Shown here: in pieces, positions 8,490 through 17,294 of the stretch
Layout: every line of letters begins with the position of its first letter
Position numbering within the stretch: position 1 is the first letter of the stretch
Origin: JBBQVS01 sp963792705
Lineage (GTDB): Bacteria; Chloroflexota; Ktedonobacteria; Ktedonobacterales; Ktedonobacteraceae
Direction of reading: 5' to 3'
Length of the DNA: 64,000 bases
NCBI GenBank assembly: GCA_963792705.1
Contig: CAWBXD010000015.1
Location: forward strand, 1-64,000
The notes under the pieces: model-generated
Seen by the model: the letters and a program-made list of their open reading frames with translations, nothing else
Told to the model about the DNA's origin: nothing
Database searches by the model: none
Made by a program: the position numbers and the translations under genes

Positions 8490-8625
8490 GTCTTGTGCCT
8501 CTTTCTTTGAGAACAGGGTGCTTTTTCTCCGTCCCGATTGGAGACTTGACTCACTTCTTCCCTTGACTCTAGCAGTAGAATGAGGATATGTCCAATATAT
8601 GATAGGTATGATGGTGAGAGATCAT

Positions 8626-9582
8626 ATGTATAACCAAAACGTCGAGTTGCGCCACCTGCGCTATTTTGTGGCGGTGGCTGAGGAACTGCACTTTAGCCGT
8701 GCTGCCGAGAAATTGCAGATGGCTCAACCACCGTTGAGTCAACAGATTCGCCAGTTGGAGCACCTAGTTGGAGTCCGTCTCTTTGAGCGCAATCATCATT
8801 CTGTGATGCTGACCAATGCGGGTCAGTTGTTTCTGGAGGATGCAGTCCGTATTCTTGAGCAGGTGGATCATACGCTCGTACGAATGCAGCAGGCGCAACA
8901 GGGTCAAGTGGGACGACTGGATATCGGGTTTGTCAACAATGCGGTGGCGACCGAGAGCTTCCTTCCCGATGTGCTCGCCGTTTACCATCAACGCTTTCCC
9001 GGCGTTGAGGTGCATCTCTGCGAGATGCATCCTGAAGCGCAACTCCAGGCATTGCAAAAGCAGCAGATCCAGGTGGGGTTTGTAGCCAGTTTCCAGGATC
9101 TCCCAGCGGATTTTGAGGGAGAAGTGCTCCAACATATTCCGTTTGTCGCCGTGCTTGCCCCCACACATCGCTTTGCGTCACAGCCCTCCGTCGCGTTGCG
9201 TTCCTTGATCAAGGAATCTTTCATTTTGTGTCAGCGTCAATCAACGCCTGTTCTCTACGACCGGATCATCCAACGGTGTGGCGAGAGTCCGCATGTCACG
9301 CAAGAGGTCTCGGACATCCGTATGGTGCTTGGGCTCGTGGCGGCCAATCTGGGTGTCTCCCTCGTGCCAGCCTCAGCGATGCCCCTGCGTACGGAGGGAA
9401 TCATCTATCGCCCACTCTCCGACGATGGTGACGCCATCATTGTCCAGACAGCTCTTGTATGGCATCGCAAGAGCTTCTCTCCAGTTGTTGAGGGATTTCT
9501 TGCAGTTGCACGAGATCTCCTCGTACACCATGCACAAAGCAAGAAGGGATGTTCTCGAAGACAGAATGAAATGCCAAATTGA
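8626..9582 (+). CDS. LysR-family transcriptional regulator
   Basis: The product has about 318 residues. The N-terminus is ELRHLRYFVAVAEELHFSRA followed by AEKLQMAQPPLSQQIRQLE, the standard LysR winged helix-turn-helix, then a linker helix and a substrate-binding domain of two alpha/beta lobes (from about residue 95; FVNNAVATESFLPDVL). I choose ATG 8626, close to the conserved start; ATG 8599 and others upstream in frame are possible. LysR regulators bind a co-inducer and normally control a divergent gene, here the SDR at 7635-8489, from the 0.1-kb intergenic region. A 138-base gene-free tail separates it from the right 140-bp repeat. Confidence 0.92.
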   Translation: MYNQNVELRHLRYFVAVAEELHFSRAAEKLQMAQPPLSQQIRQLEHLVGVRLFERNHHSVMLTNAGQLFLEDAVRILEQVDHTLVRMQQAQQGQVGRLDIGFVNNAVATESFLPDVLAVYHQRFPGVEVHLCEMHPEAQLQALQKQQIQVGFVASFQDLPADFEGEVLQHIPFVAVLAPTHRFASQPSVALRSLIKESFILCQRQSTPVLYDRIIQRCGESPHVTQEVSDIRMVLGLVAANLGVSLVPASAMPLRTEGIIYRPLSDDGDAIIVQTALVWHRKSFSPVVEGFLAVARDLLVHHAQSKKGCSRRQNEMPN

Positions 9583-9720
9583 GAAGCACGCGATCACGCC
9601 CACTTTTTCACGGAGACTGGTACAGGGAACGCACCAGGATGTCTCACTCTTGAGCGCCATATCTCATCCGCTGCCAGAAAAAATCGTCCTCTTCTTGAGC
9701 TCATCTACCACCTGATCCAT

Positions 9721-9860
9721 CGAATTTACAACGATGGCATGCTGGAAGCCGCTCCCAAGGCGGCTTCCAGCATGCTCAATGGTTGTGCTGCTCAACCTTC
9801 AAGGCAAATGCCAACCCTTGAGGACAAAAAGTGCCCACTCTTCACATCATTTACCAGCAC
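9721..9860 (-). repeat. Right arm of the 140-bp perfect inverted repeat
   Basis: Identical, in inverted orientation, to 7494-7633. Its inner hairpin is at 9737-9775 and lies downstream of the LysR gene. The rest of the gene-free stretch 9583-10161 holds no recognisable gene; a leftward open frame at 9863-10060 has no family resemblance. Confidence 0.9.
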
Positions 9861-10161
9861 CTTCATAGGCGAACCAAAACAGAGGTGGTAAATAATCTGA
9901 AGCCTAAGCCGCTTTGATCCTGGAAGGGAAGCACTTGCTCCCAACTATGAGCACTGGCGTGAACGTGCCTGGACAAACCGCTCCCTATCGAGCTTCTTTC
10001 ATTGATACTTTGTACACAAGAGTTGGTTGCCCGACCCCAGTATCTCGGTTTCGTTCTCATTCCTGGTAGTTGACCAGCAATTGCCTAGCATCTACCAATA
10101 AAAACTGGCTTTTGCTTTTCAACCAGGTACATTTCGCCTTGCCAGAGTGGACAGCGTTATC

Positions 10162-11055
10162 TCAAGCAACAGCCATGGTGGGAGTCCAATATTCTTTTCT
10201 AGTGGGTGAGAGGTCTGAAACGAAGCGAAGCCATATGTTTTGCAAATAAAATGCCTTTTTTTTATTCTGAGCGAGGGCTGTGTGGATCCCTCTTTGTGGT
10301 GACATACGCGTGGGCAAATCGGCTTTCATTTTGGCTTTTTTTAGTGCCTGGCTGCCTCTACCACCTGCTGAGAAGTGGTTGATCAGTAAGTCACGCTCAG
10401 TCCAATAGGCGGCGAGGTCGAATTCTGTAGGGCGCGTGAAGTGCTCTTTCGTCAACTCGATTGATTGAATATGTGTCACACACATCACATGCATCGCTCC
10501 TGCACTTGCCCCAACCAGATACCAGGTTCCCCGTTGCGAGACAAGGCCATACGGATCGATGAAGTGTTTGTGCTCCCCTTTGTAGGTCAGGTACAAGGTG
10601 TAATCTTGCCAAATTGCCTCCTGAATACGCTCCAAGTGGGAGAGCACTGTCCTGGAATGAGTGGGCTGCGTCGTCTCCATGTGGATGCGCTGGCGTACCC
10701 GCGTGGCATTCTCGCGTGAATTTGCAGGAAGCACTGCGGAGAGTTTGAGGAGCGCATTTTCGAGAGCCTGATCCAGTCCGAGGTCGGCTAGGGATGGAGA
10801 AATGCTCAGGAGGAAGAGCGCACGCACCTCTAGCGTAGTAAGTCCGGTCAGCCTGGTCTGGTAGCCATCAAGCAATTCACAGCCACCTCCTGGCCCACGT
10901 TCGGTATAGAGTAGTATGCCTGCAAAACTCAGGGCCTCGATGTCACGATAAATGGTGCGTTCGGAAACCTCCAGATGCTCCGCCAGTGCTTGTGCAGTCA
11001 TACGTCCCCTGGTCTGCAAGAGCAGGAGAAGAGAAAGAAGTCGATCTGCTCGCAA
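10162..11055 (-). CDS. WYL-domain transcriptional regulator (YafY/DeoR-like)
   Basis: The product has 297 residues if it starts at the TTG at 11055, which has GGAGGGA upstream; starts further up in frame lack a good site. Residues 1-55 form a helix-turn-helix (LRADRLLSLLLLLQTRGRMT, SERTIYRDIEAL). A WYL ligand-sensing domain follows, with IDPYGLVSQRGTWYLVGAS around residue 185. The last 80 residues (after AAYWTERD) do not resemble the usual C-terminal extension domain and include a lysine run coded by eight A residues, so the C-terminus may be frameshifted or replaced. An inverted repeat upstream (11120-11142) suggests autoregulation. Confidence 0.8.
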   Translation of the reverse strand: MRADRLLSLLLLLQTRGRMTAQALAEHLEVSERTIYRDIEALSFAGILLYTERGPGGGCELLDGYQTRLTGLTTLEVRALFLLSISPSLADLGLDQALENALLKLSAVLPANSRENATRVRQRIHMETTQPTHSRTVLSHLERIQEAIWQDYTLYLTYKGEHKHFIDPYGLVSQRGTWYLVGASAGAMHVMCVTHIQSIELTKEHFTRPTEFDLAAYWTERDLLINHFSAGGRGSQALKKAKMKADLPTRMSPQRGIHTALAQNKKKAFYLQNIWLRFVSDLSPTRKEYWTPTMAVA

Positions 11056-11119
11056 GGAATCCCTCCATGACGTGTCGTGCCGGAAACGTGTATACGATCT
11101 CATTCAGTATAGCACAAAA

Positions 11120-11142
11120 ATCCTGACACCTTTTGACAGGAT
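11120..11142. promoter_or_regulatory. Inverted repeat upstream of the WYL regulator
   Basis: ATCCTGACA at 11120-11128 and TGACAGGAT at 11134-11142 are nine-base arms with one mismatch and a five-base gap. On the leftward strand a TATACT box lies just downstream (near 11104-11109), so the site would overlap the -35 region of the WYL regulator gene. An operator for that regulator is inferred. The remainder of 11056-11386 shows no gene. Confidence 0.45.
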
Positions 11143-11386
11143 CAGTGAGTACGTTTTTTTCCTGGCAGTATGTAGAGATTCAGGTTTGATGAAAAAGGAC
11201 GATGGACCAGGTAACGAGCAACGAGTACTCATCTTGTTCGGGCTTTCTATTGAGTTGGGAACGTCCGGGGAGAACCTGACAAGAGATGTCAGTTTCCGTC
11301 CTCTATACTCTTAAGTGGGAAAACACGCAAAAGCGACGAAGCATAATGATGATGGCGCAGCAAGGCGAAAGAAAGGACCTAGAGAC

Positions 11387-12295
11387 ATGAAAGACGAGAC
11401 CCTGACATTCTACCGTGAGCAGAGTGCGATAACCCGACCTGGAAAGCATTCGCCCCTCTTTACAGACCTCCCACAAAGCGTTGAGGCCCTCTGCAAAATT
11501 GTTCAAGGTTTGATCATCCACTATCTTGGTGGTGATCTGTATGGCTGCCAGATAACGGCGGAGCGCGAACGCGAGATCGATACGCGTTACGTCGAGCAGA
11601 TGTTGGAACGTATTCTTGAACGAGACCCACATCCCTTGATGGAAACGAGAGCACCTCAGCAGCGTCTGGTAGGGTGTTGCCGTGACTTCTCGACGATGCT
11701 CTGCTCGATGCTGCGCCACCAGGGTATTCCCGCACGCATCCGAATGGGCTTCGCGAGCTATATTGATCTGGGACCAAGCTTCTTCGTCGATCATGTGGTC
11801 GTAGAGTACTGGCACGAGGATGAGGGTCGCTGGCGCATGGTTGATCCCCAAATGGATGTGCTCCTAATCAAAACCAATGGGATTGACTTCGATGTGCAGG
11901 ACATGCCTCAGGAACATTTCTTGGCTGGTGGCATGGCGTGGCAACGCTGTCGCAAGGGGGGAGCAGACCCCGAGAACTTTGGCATACATCCTCAGATCAA
12001 AGAGATCCGTGGCTGGTGGCTGATACGTGACAAGGTGCTGCAGGACCTTGCAGCCCTCAATAGGGTTGAGATGCTTTGCTGGGACGCGTGGGGCATGATG
12101 CGGGGGAAAGAAATAAGCGATGAGGAAGCACACCTGCTCGATACCATCGCCGACTTGACTCTGAACAGTGACGCGTCCTTCGAGCAACTACAGCACTGCT
12201 ATACACAGGAGGAGCGTGTGCGCCCGAATGGACATGTATGCGCTAGTAGTCCGGCAGTGGGACTTCAGGAAGTCGTGCTTACGCTTCTAGGGTGA
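11387..12295 (+). CDS. Transglutaminase-like superfamily protein
   Basis: The product has 302 residues from ATG 11387, with AAAGGA nine bases upstream; earlier in-frame ATGs exist (11315). The transglutaminase/protease fold core is seen around residues 90-160: GCCRDFSTMLCSMLRHQGIP with the catalytic cysteine, VDHVVVEYW with the histidine and RWRMVDPQ with the aspartate. There is no signal peptide or membrane helix, so it is probably cytoplasmic. Bacterial proteins of this kind are often peptidases or amidases rather than cross-linking enzymes. The C-terminal 130 residues have no family that I recognise. A terminator-like hairpin follows at 12302-12342. Confidence 0.8.
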   Translation: MKDETLTFYREQSAITRPGKHSPLFTDLPQSVEALCKIVQGLIIHYLGGDLYGCQITAEREREIDTRYVEQMLERILERDPHPLMETRAPQQRLVGCCRDFSTMLCSMLRHQGIPARIRMGFASYIDLGPSFFVDHVVVEYWHEDEGRWRMVDPQMDVLLIKTNGIDFDVQDMPQEHFLAGGMAWQRCRKGGADPENFGIHPQIKEIRGWWLIRDKVLQDLAALNRVEMLCWDAWGMMRGKEISDEEAHLLDTIADLTLNSDASFEQLQHCYTQEERVRPNGHVCASSPAVGLQEVVLTLLG

Positions 12296-12301
12296 GGATA
12301 C

Positions 12302-12342
12302 AAAGAGGGACGTTTCTGTGCTTTGCAGGAACGTCTCTCTTT
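12302..12342 (+). terminator. Terminator-like hairpin after transglutaminase-like gene
   Basis: Arms AAAGAGGGACGTTTCTG and CAGGAACGTCTCTCTTT pair over 17 bases with two G-T pairs and a seven-base loop, starting seven bases past the stop codon. No long T run follows. The rest of 12296-12719 carries no gene; TATACT at about 12648 may be the -10 box of the resolvase gene. Confidence 0.6.
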
Positions 12343-12719
12343 GACCTTACTCTGGTTAGGTCCAGCATATTCAACCCTGAAAACAAGACGCACCACCTGA
12401 AAGGCGGTGAGGGCCCAGAGTGGAAGATGATGCAACCAGGGATAGGACAAGGGCATTTCGTCATATGCTTGCCACAAGAAAGAGGATAGAGAGCTGTAGC
12501 TATTCTCCCGGAAGGGAAAATGGTCAAAACTATAAAAGGGACAGAAACAAGATGTCCTCAAGCCTCTTGAACGTCTACTATTGTAGTATGTAACCAAATT
12601 GTATAGGTCATAACGACCGTTTTCACATATACAAAACGGACTGTGTTATACTCTTTATCACTATTACAAGTTGTATATGTCTTGTGGGAGAAAATGGATT
12701 AAGAGGAGACAGTCAAAAA

Positions 12720-13340
12720 ATGAGCCAGATTATCGCCTACATCAGAACCTCGACGGACAAACAGGATTTGAACAATCAGAAATTGGAGATCCTAGAGTGG
12801 GCTCACAAAAAAGAGGTGAAAGTGGATGCGTTTGTCGATATTACCATCTCCTCACGCAAAACCAGCAAACAGCGACGCATCGAAGAAGTCCTGCAGATAC
12901 TGACTGATACCGATACCTTGGTAGTTACCGAGCTTTCCCGGCTGGGTCGTAGCACGGCTGAAGTCATTGCGCTCGTGAACGAACTGGTTGCCCGCAATAT
13001 CCGAGTGATCATTCTCAAACAAAACCTGGATATTTCCCAGCACGATATGACCTCGAAAATTGTGATCACCCTCTTTTCGCTTTTTGCAGAATTGGAGCGC
13101 GATCTCATCAGTCTGCGAACCAAAGAAGCCCTCGCAGCGAAAAAGCAGCAGGGCAAAACGCTCGGGAAACCAAAGGGCACGCTTCAGAAAAGCAAGTTTG
13201 ACGCAGATCTGGAACGCATCAAGGATCTCCTCAAGCTAGGACTCTCGGTGCGCAAAATAGCCTCGCTCCTTGGGTACAAGAACCACCTCGCTCTCAACAC
13301 ATACATCAACAAACGCAAGCTCCAGGGGCAAGAATCGTAG
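12720..13340 (+). CDS. Serine recombinase (resolvase/invertase, small type)
   Basis: The product has 206 residues. It opens MSQIIAYIRTSTDKQDLNNQ with the catalytic serine in RTSTD, has VVTELSRLGRSTAEV (active-site arginines), and ELERDLISLRTKEALAAKKQ (dimer helix E) followed by GKPKG and a C-terminal helix-turn-helix. This is the size and order of Hin/Tn3-type resolvases or IS607-like recombinases, and no active-site residue appears lost. ATG 12720 is preceded by GAGGAG. It could excise, invert or resolve a nearby element; a near-perfect inverted repeat at 13577-13615 is a candidate recombination or operator site. Confidence 0.88.
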   Translation: MSQIIAYIRTSTDKQDLNNQKLEILEWAHKKEVKVDAFVDITISSRKTSKQRRIEEVLQILTDTDTLVVTELSRLGRSTAEVIALVNELVARNIRVIILKQNLDISQHDMTSKIVITLFSLFAELERDLISLRTKEALAAKKQQGKTLGKPKGTLQKSKFDADLERIKDLLKLGLSVRKIASLLGYKNHLALNTYINKRKLQGQES

Positions 13341-13576
13341 CCAGCATGAATTTGGCGAAATCGGGAACGATTCAGGCTTCTTTCTTCCCCAGCAAGCCGA
13401 AGCCAGGGAAAAATGGACGAAAAAATGGTATGACCCCAGTTCCGCTAAAGGAACACTGTGAACAGTGCAATCAACCACTGTGGGTAGCTCATCACAATCA
13501 CCGATCATGTGATGTCTCAGGGCTGTCAGAGCCGTTCTGCTGGCCCATTTTTTCCTGTTCAGCTCATTTATAGGGA

Positions 13577-13615
13577 TATTGCGATGTGCTATATTGATCA
13601 TAGCATATCGCAATA
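13577..13615. repeat. Inverted repeat, candidate recombination or operator site
   Basis: TATTGCGATGTGCTAT at 13577-13592 pairs with ATAGCATATCGCAATA at 13600-13615 with one mismatch and a seven-base centre. It lies 0.24 kb downstream of the resolvase gene and 0.13 kb upstream of a small membrane-protein gene. Nothing else is recognisable in 13341-13746. Confidence 0.5.
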
Positions 13616-13746
13616 CCCGAGAGAATGAGGAGAGTCGCCCCCAGGTTGAAAAAGGGACACTTCAGGTCAGGATGTGACTTTCCCCATCAAGGTCCCTACA
13701 GACCAGAAGTTGCACATAGTGTCCTTCGAAAGGAACAGGGGAGAAG

Positions 13747-13953
13747 ATGCTTCGATTCAGAAACTATTGGACCTATAGCGCTGGTCTCGCCATCGTTTGG
13801 GCGATTATTCTCCTTATACTGGCAATCTGGGGCGGCGAGAGGATGCAGATCTTCCTGTTGGTCTTTGGCGGCTACTGTATTGGCTGGGTGTCGACGACGA
13901 TTGCCCGCTACATCTACCCGCCGCCAAAGCGTTGGGAGGCGAACCGCCACTAG
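13747..13953 (+). CDS. Small two-helix membrane protein
   Basis: The product has 68 residues with two hydrophobic segments (about 10-28 and 33-55) and a basic C-terminal tail ending PPPKRWEANRH. AGGGGAGA precedes the ATG. It lies just upstream of the DUF1214 and DUF1254 genes on the same strand, and its second helix resembles the membrane-spanning start of the DUF1254 protein at 14718, so it may be part of the same set. No function can be assigned. Confidence 0.6.
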   Translation: MLRFRNYWTYSAGLAIVWAIILLILAIWGGERMQIFLLVFGGYCIGWVSTTIARYIYPPPKRWEANRH

Positions 13954-14113
13954 GAGTGATCTCCTCAATTGGCCTCCCATGCGGCATCGAGCCTCCGACA
14001 CACAGCGCGCCACCAGGGATACGCACGTCGATTTTCTTGAGCTCGTCGTGACCGAAGGGGAGCCTGCCACGTGTGTCGAATCAGATCAGCCTTCGTGGAG
14101 AAAGGTACTCAGT

Positions 14114-14716
14114 ATGACAACTATCCTCACCTGGCTCGCAGGCTCACACATCATACAAGGAATCATCGTCGGCGCTGTGCTAGCGTTTCTCACGGCACAG
14201 ATCATGATGAACGCCGTGGTGAAAACCATGACCACGACCGTCAACGGGTGGAGTACCACCTTCAAATGCGGCCAGCCCGGCAATGGCATCCTCCTGCGGG
14301 CCGCCTGCGCCAGAAACCTGCCCGCCGTCAATGTGGTGCAAGAGGCTGCCTACTGGACGACGACCGTCGACAGCACGGGGCGACGGCTCTCCGGCCAACG
14401 CGAGTACGTCCTGCATGTTCCTGAAGGACACCTCCCGCCCAACGATGCCTTCTGGTCGCTGACCATGACCGATGTGGTCGGGTACATGGTCAGCAACCCT
14501 ATCGCTCGCTCCAGTGTCGGCTCTCGCTCCGGCCTCGTGCCCAACGCCGATGGCTCCATCGACATTTTTATGCAGCGCACGGCTCCCGCAGGGCACGAGT
14601 CCAACTGGCTGCCAACACCGGCAGGGTACTTCAAGCTGATGCTGCGCGCGTATCTGCCCGGCCGTGCTATCCTCGACGGCGAGTACCATGTGCCGCCAAT
14701 CATGAAAGTGCAATGA
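14114..14716 (+). CDS. DUF1214 domain protein with one N-terminal membrane helix
   Basis: The product has 200 residues. An N-terminal membrane helix (about 8-30) is followed by a DUF1214-type beta-rich domain: REYVLHVPEGHLPPNDAFWS, LTMTDVVGYMV, and SNWLPTPAGYFKLMLRAYLP, which is the typical end of DUF1214 proteins. ATG 14114 has GGAGAAAGG upstream; the frame is open for another 160 codons upstream but those codons read as non-coding. DUF1214 and DUF1254 are normally found in one protein or in adjacent genes; here the DUF1254 gene begins one base after the stop, so the two are translationally linked. Function of the pair is not established. Confidence 0.85.
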   Translation: MTTILTWLAGSHIIQGIIVGAVLAFLTAQIMMNAVVKTMTTTVNGWSTTFKCGQPGNGILLRAACARNLPAVNVVQEAAYWTTTVDSTGRRLSGQREYVLHVPEGHLPPNDAFWSLTMTDVVGYMVSNPIARSSVGSRSGLVPNADGSIDIFMQRTAPAGHESNWLPTPAGYFKLMLRAYLPGRAILDGEYHVPPIMKVQ

Positions 14717-14717
14717 C

Positions 14718-15374
14718 ATGAACAGGTTGATTCTGAAATACAAATATCCCGTTACGTTCGCCATCCTGGCCGTCCTCGCATGGGTCGTCTACAGGTATTT
14801 CTCGATGGGGGGGGGCCAGCTCATTTTGTTCATCGTCGTGGCAGTCATCGTGTGGGGACTCGGCACGTGCGTTTTCCTGTATTTTTGGCCCCCTATCACA
14901 TACAGTGCCTACAAACGAGCAGTTGTTCAGCATGGGCTCGGCGGTGACCCCATCCCCGTCAATACGCTGTACGCGGTGCCCACTCTCTCTTCGCCCTCGG
15001 CGTCAAACGCCAGCCTACTCGCAACAGGGAGCAACGACGTGCTCTACGTCGGCGGCTGGCTCGACCTCTCCAAAGGGCCACAGGTTTTGCACGTGCCGGA
15101 CATGGCGGGCCGTTACTACAGTGTGCAGTTCACTGATCCGTCGGACGGCACGAATTTTGCCTACGTCGGCAAACGCACCACGGGAACCGAGGCTGGCGAT
15201 TACCTCATGAGCGGGCCGAGCTGGAAAGGAAGCGTGTCGCAGGGAATGACGCAGATTGCTTCGCCGAACACGTCGGTGCTCGTGATCGGTCGTGTCTTTG
15301 TCGAGAGCGACAATGATCTCCCGATCGCCTACGAGCTTGCGAAGCAGATACAGCTCACACCACTCAGTCACTGA
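14718..15374 (+). CDS. DUF1254 domain membrane protein
   Basis: The product has 218 residues. Two N-terminal membrane helices (about 10-27 and 33-57) precede a DUF1254-like domain: WPPITYSAYKRA, NTLYAVPTLSS, DVLYVGGWLDLSKGPQVLHV and RYYSVQFTDPSDGTNFAYVG, ending with IGRVFVESDNDLP. It begins one base after the DUF1214 stop. Together with 13747-13953 it forms a three-gene set facing right. The domain pair is widespread and uncharacterised; the membrane helices would place the domain outside the cell or in the envelope. Confidence 0.85.
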   Translation: MNRLILKYKYPVTFAILAVLAWVVYRYFSMGGGQLILFIVVAVIVWGLGTCVFLYFWPPITYSAYKRAVVQHGLGGDPIPVNTLYAVPTLSSPSASNASLLATGSNDVLYVGGWLDLSKGPQVLHVPDMAGRYYSVQFTDPSDGTNFAYVGKRTTGTEAGDYLMSGPSWKGSVSQGMTQIASPNTSVLVIGRVFVESDNDLPIAYELAKQIQLTPLSH

Positions 15375-15532
15375 TACCCCGATGTTTTTCAGGATGTACG
15401 CTCCATTGGAGAGCTTCTGAAGGGATACTGAAGTTTATGTACAGAAAATCCCTTTTTGGGATATGGCAACACAGACCCCATTTTCAGCGTATCTCGGTCC
15501 TGGATCAAATTCCTTAGCGTGGTTTTTCGTTC

Positions 15533-15657
15533 CGTTAATGATACTGTTGCTTAATTCATTTCTCTTCCTTTTGGATAGCTTGTTCAAGCTCACACTGAGA
15601 AGGTCTAAATTTTCTCGTCAAGCTGGACGTGTGAATTAAGCAACAGTATCCGTTAAT
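15533..15657. mobile_element. MITE with 19-bp terminal inverted repeats and 7-bp target duplication
   Basis: The element is 15540-15650 (111 bp). Its ends, GATACTGTTGCTTAATTCA at 15540-15558 and its exact complement at 15632-15650, are perfect. CGTTAAT is repeated directly on both sides (15533-15539 and 15651-15657). The interior has no coding capacity. The end sequence resembles those of IS6-family elements (ACTGTTGCAA-like), so an IS6-type transposase may have moved it; IS6 elements usually give 8-bp duplications, so this is not certain. Confidence 0.85.
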
Positions 15658-16259
15658 ACTCGAGGGCCATGTCCGCTTCTTGCTTGATGAGGTCTTGCGC
15701 TTAGGTCCTGATGGCTGCTTCTTGTCCATGTGCGTCCTTCCTGGCTTTCATTCACGTCCATTGCGATGTGGCTTACCCACTTTCTACAACGAAGAGGACC
15801 TGAGAGGGCGTCGTGCCTAGACCGAATGGATAGCAGAGAACCAGAACACACCACGAGCGTTCTCCATCCTCATCAGTCTCCTCATCCATAGCACACAACG
15901 CTCGTGGTGCATTTCTCTTCCGGCAATGCTCCGCTCTCTCTCACGCACAAGGAGCGTTGTGCGTTCGTACTGCGCTCGTCCTGCCTTCATTGGGTATGCT
16001 TCCGGCATGAACACTGACGATGCCGAGATGCATGAGAGTGGCCCATTGCTCACTGCTGACAGTATGTGCTGCTGAAAAAAGATGCTGAGGTGCTGCCGAA
16101 AGTTCCGAAGGGGCAAGAGCCACCTCCTCCACTCTGCTACGACCTAGAGGGGTGCATCGGACCCATCAGCAAGGAAAGGACCCATTGATAAAACGTGAGG
16201 CACAACGCCCGAACATGATACAGCTTCCCAAATAGGGGTAAAATCCCATGAAAATCATG
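15658..16259. other. Gene-free stretch
   Basis: Several open frames exist on both strands but none has a recognisable product, a good start site or consistent coding character. It may be decayed mobile-element DNA; I cannot name the source. 15375-15532 is also non-coding. Confidence 0.4.
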
Positions 16260-17141
16260 TCAGCTTCGCGCATATCTCCCCTCCCACATGTTGGGTAACA
16301 GGACGGTGAAGAGGATGACACCCAGGAGAGAAGCAAAACCCAGGTTGAGAAAAAAAATTCCTGTCACGGGAACTCCTCCCACCATACTCGGCTGATCGAG
16401 CGAGAGAGGAAGGGCGAGGAGGTTGATGCAATTGAACAACGCATGAAGACCAACCGCCGTCGCAAGGAGTGCGCCTCCTGTGACACGTCGCGCGATACTC
16501 TTCTTGCACAGGCATGAGAGACCCAATCCGACCAGGCTTGTTGCAACAGCATGGACCATCACCACACCCAGACGACTCACTGCCACAGCACCCCAATTGC
16601 CTTGCCCAAAGAGGTACAGACCCGTTTCAACGCTGGCAAACCCACTCCCCGCCACCACTCCCCGCAGCACCGCACCATTTGTTGCACGCACCCATCGCCA
16701 GCAGACCAGCACGCCGAGTGCCTTGCACGCTTCCTCAATGAGTGGCGTACACAGACCGTAGAAGAGTAGCGTGCCTGTCGAGAGACTGAAGAGCGATTGA
16801 GCGGGAGCACCATGCTGAGCCACCCAGAGGTTGAGAGGGTGCTCAACCAGGAAGGCGAGCAGCGGCGCGATCACGGCTCCTATCAGCAAGGCAAGCAGGC
16901 ACAGGAGCCGAGGCAGCCTGGCGTCTGAGGCATGGAAGGCCCACGCCAGCAGCAGGCAGGATGGGAGCACTGTCCACAAGAGCAGAGCAATGAAGGGGAG
17001 GAACGCTGGCACCTGCCAAGCCATAAGAGATGCGACACGTGTGACGAAAAGAAGTGCTAGCCACATCGCCAACAGACTATTCCTGCTGTTGACCGCTCTT
17101 TTGAGCCTCGCCGTCTCAAGCTTTTTTCCTGCGCTACGCAT
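16260..17141 (-). CDS. PrsW-family intramembrane metalloprotease-like protein
   Basis: The product has 293 residues with about eight or nine membrane helices. The family motifs are present: LIEEACKALG (EE-xx-K), GSGFASVET and a later HALFN within a helix. PrsW-type proteases (CPBP-related) cut membrane substrates such as anti-sigma factors. Several in-frame starts exist up to 17240; ATG 17141 is chosen because the protein then opens with a basic stretch before the first helix. It lies downstream of the secreted paralogue gene on the same strand, though a hairpin separates them. The last codons fall in the 15-base motif shared with the palindromic element at 32-318. Confidence 0.75.
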   Translation of the reverse strand: MRSAGKKLETARLKRAVNSRNSLLAMWLALLFVTRVASLMAWQVPAFLPFIALLLWTVLPSCLLLAWAFHASDARLPRLLCLLALLIGAVIAPLLAFLVEHPLNLWVAQHGAPAQSLFSLSTGTLLFYGLCTPLIEEACKALGVLVCWRWVRATNGAVLRGVVAGSGFASVETGLYLFGQGNWGAVAVSRLGVVMVHAVATSLVGLGLSCLCKKSIARRVTGGALLATAVGLHALFNCINLLALPLSLDQPSMVGGVPVTGIFFLNLGFASLLGVILFTVLLPNMWEGRYARS

Positions 17142-17216
17142 AGGGACAGCCTTTCTTCTCATCTCCAGACAACAGGAGGATGTGCCCTGTGTGTCTTTTT
17201 CTTTCAAGAGAAACCC

Positions 17217-17250
17217 GCAGGATTTCATACCTCGACGCATGAAATCCTGC
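17217..17250 (-). terminator. Hairpin between secreted protein gene and PrsW gene
   Basis: GCAGGATTTCAT at 17217-17228 and its exact complement at 17239-17250 form a 12-bp stem with a 10-base loop. On the leftward strand it follows the stop of 17295-18395 by 44 bases and is followed by a T-rich stretch, which suggests a terminator for that gene. Confidence 0.55.
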
Positions 17251-17294
17251 TAGCATCAGTCACAGGAATACTGAGTCTGATTGCTCATACCGAT

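Noticed and set aside
13625..14113. N-terminal extension of the DUF1214 gene
   Set aside because: The frame is open but reads as low-complexity Arg/Ser-rich sequence, overlaps the small membrane-protein gene in another frame, and a good ribosome binding site supports ATG 14114.
15658..16259. Decayed transposase
   Set aside because: Open frames were inspected on both strands for DDE or HTH patterns; none was convincing, so no element is called.
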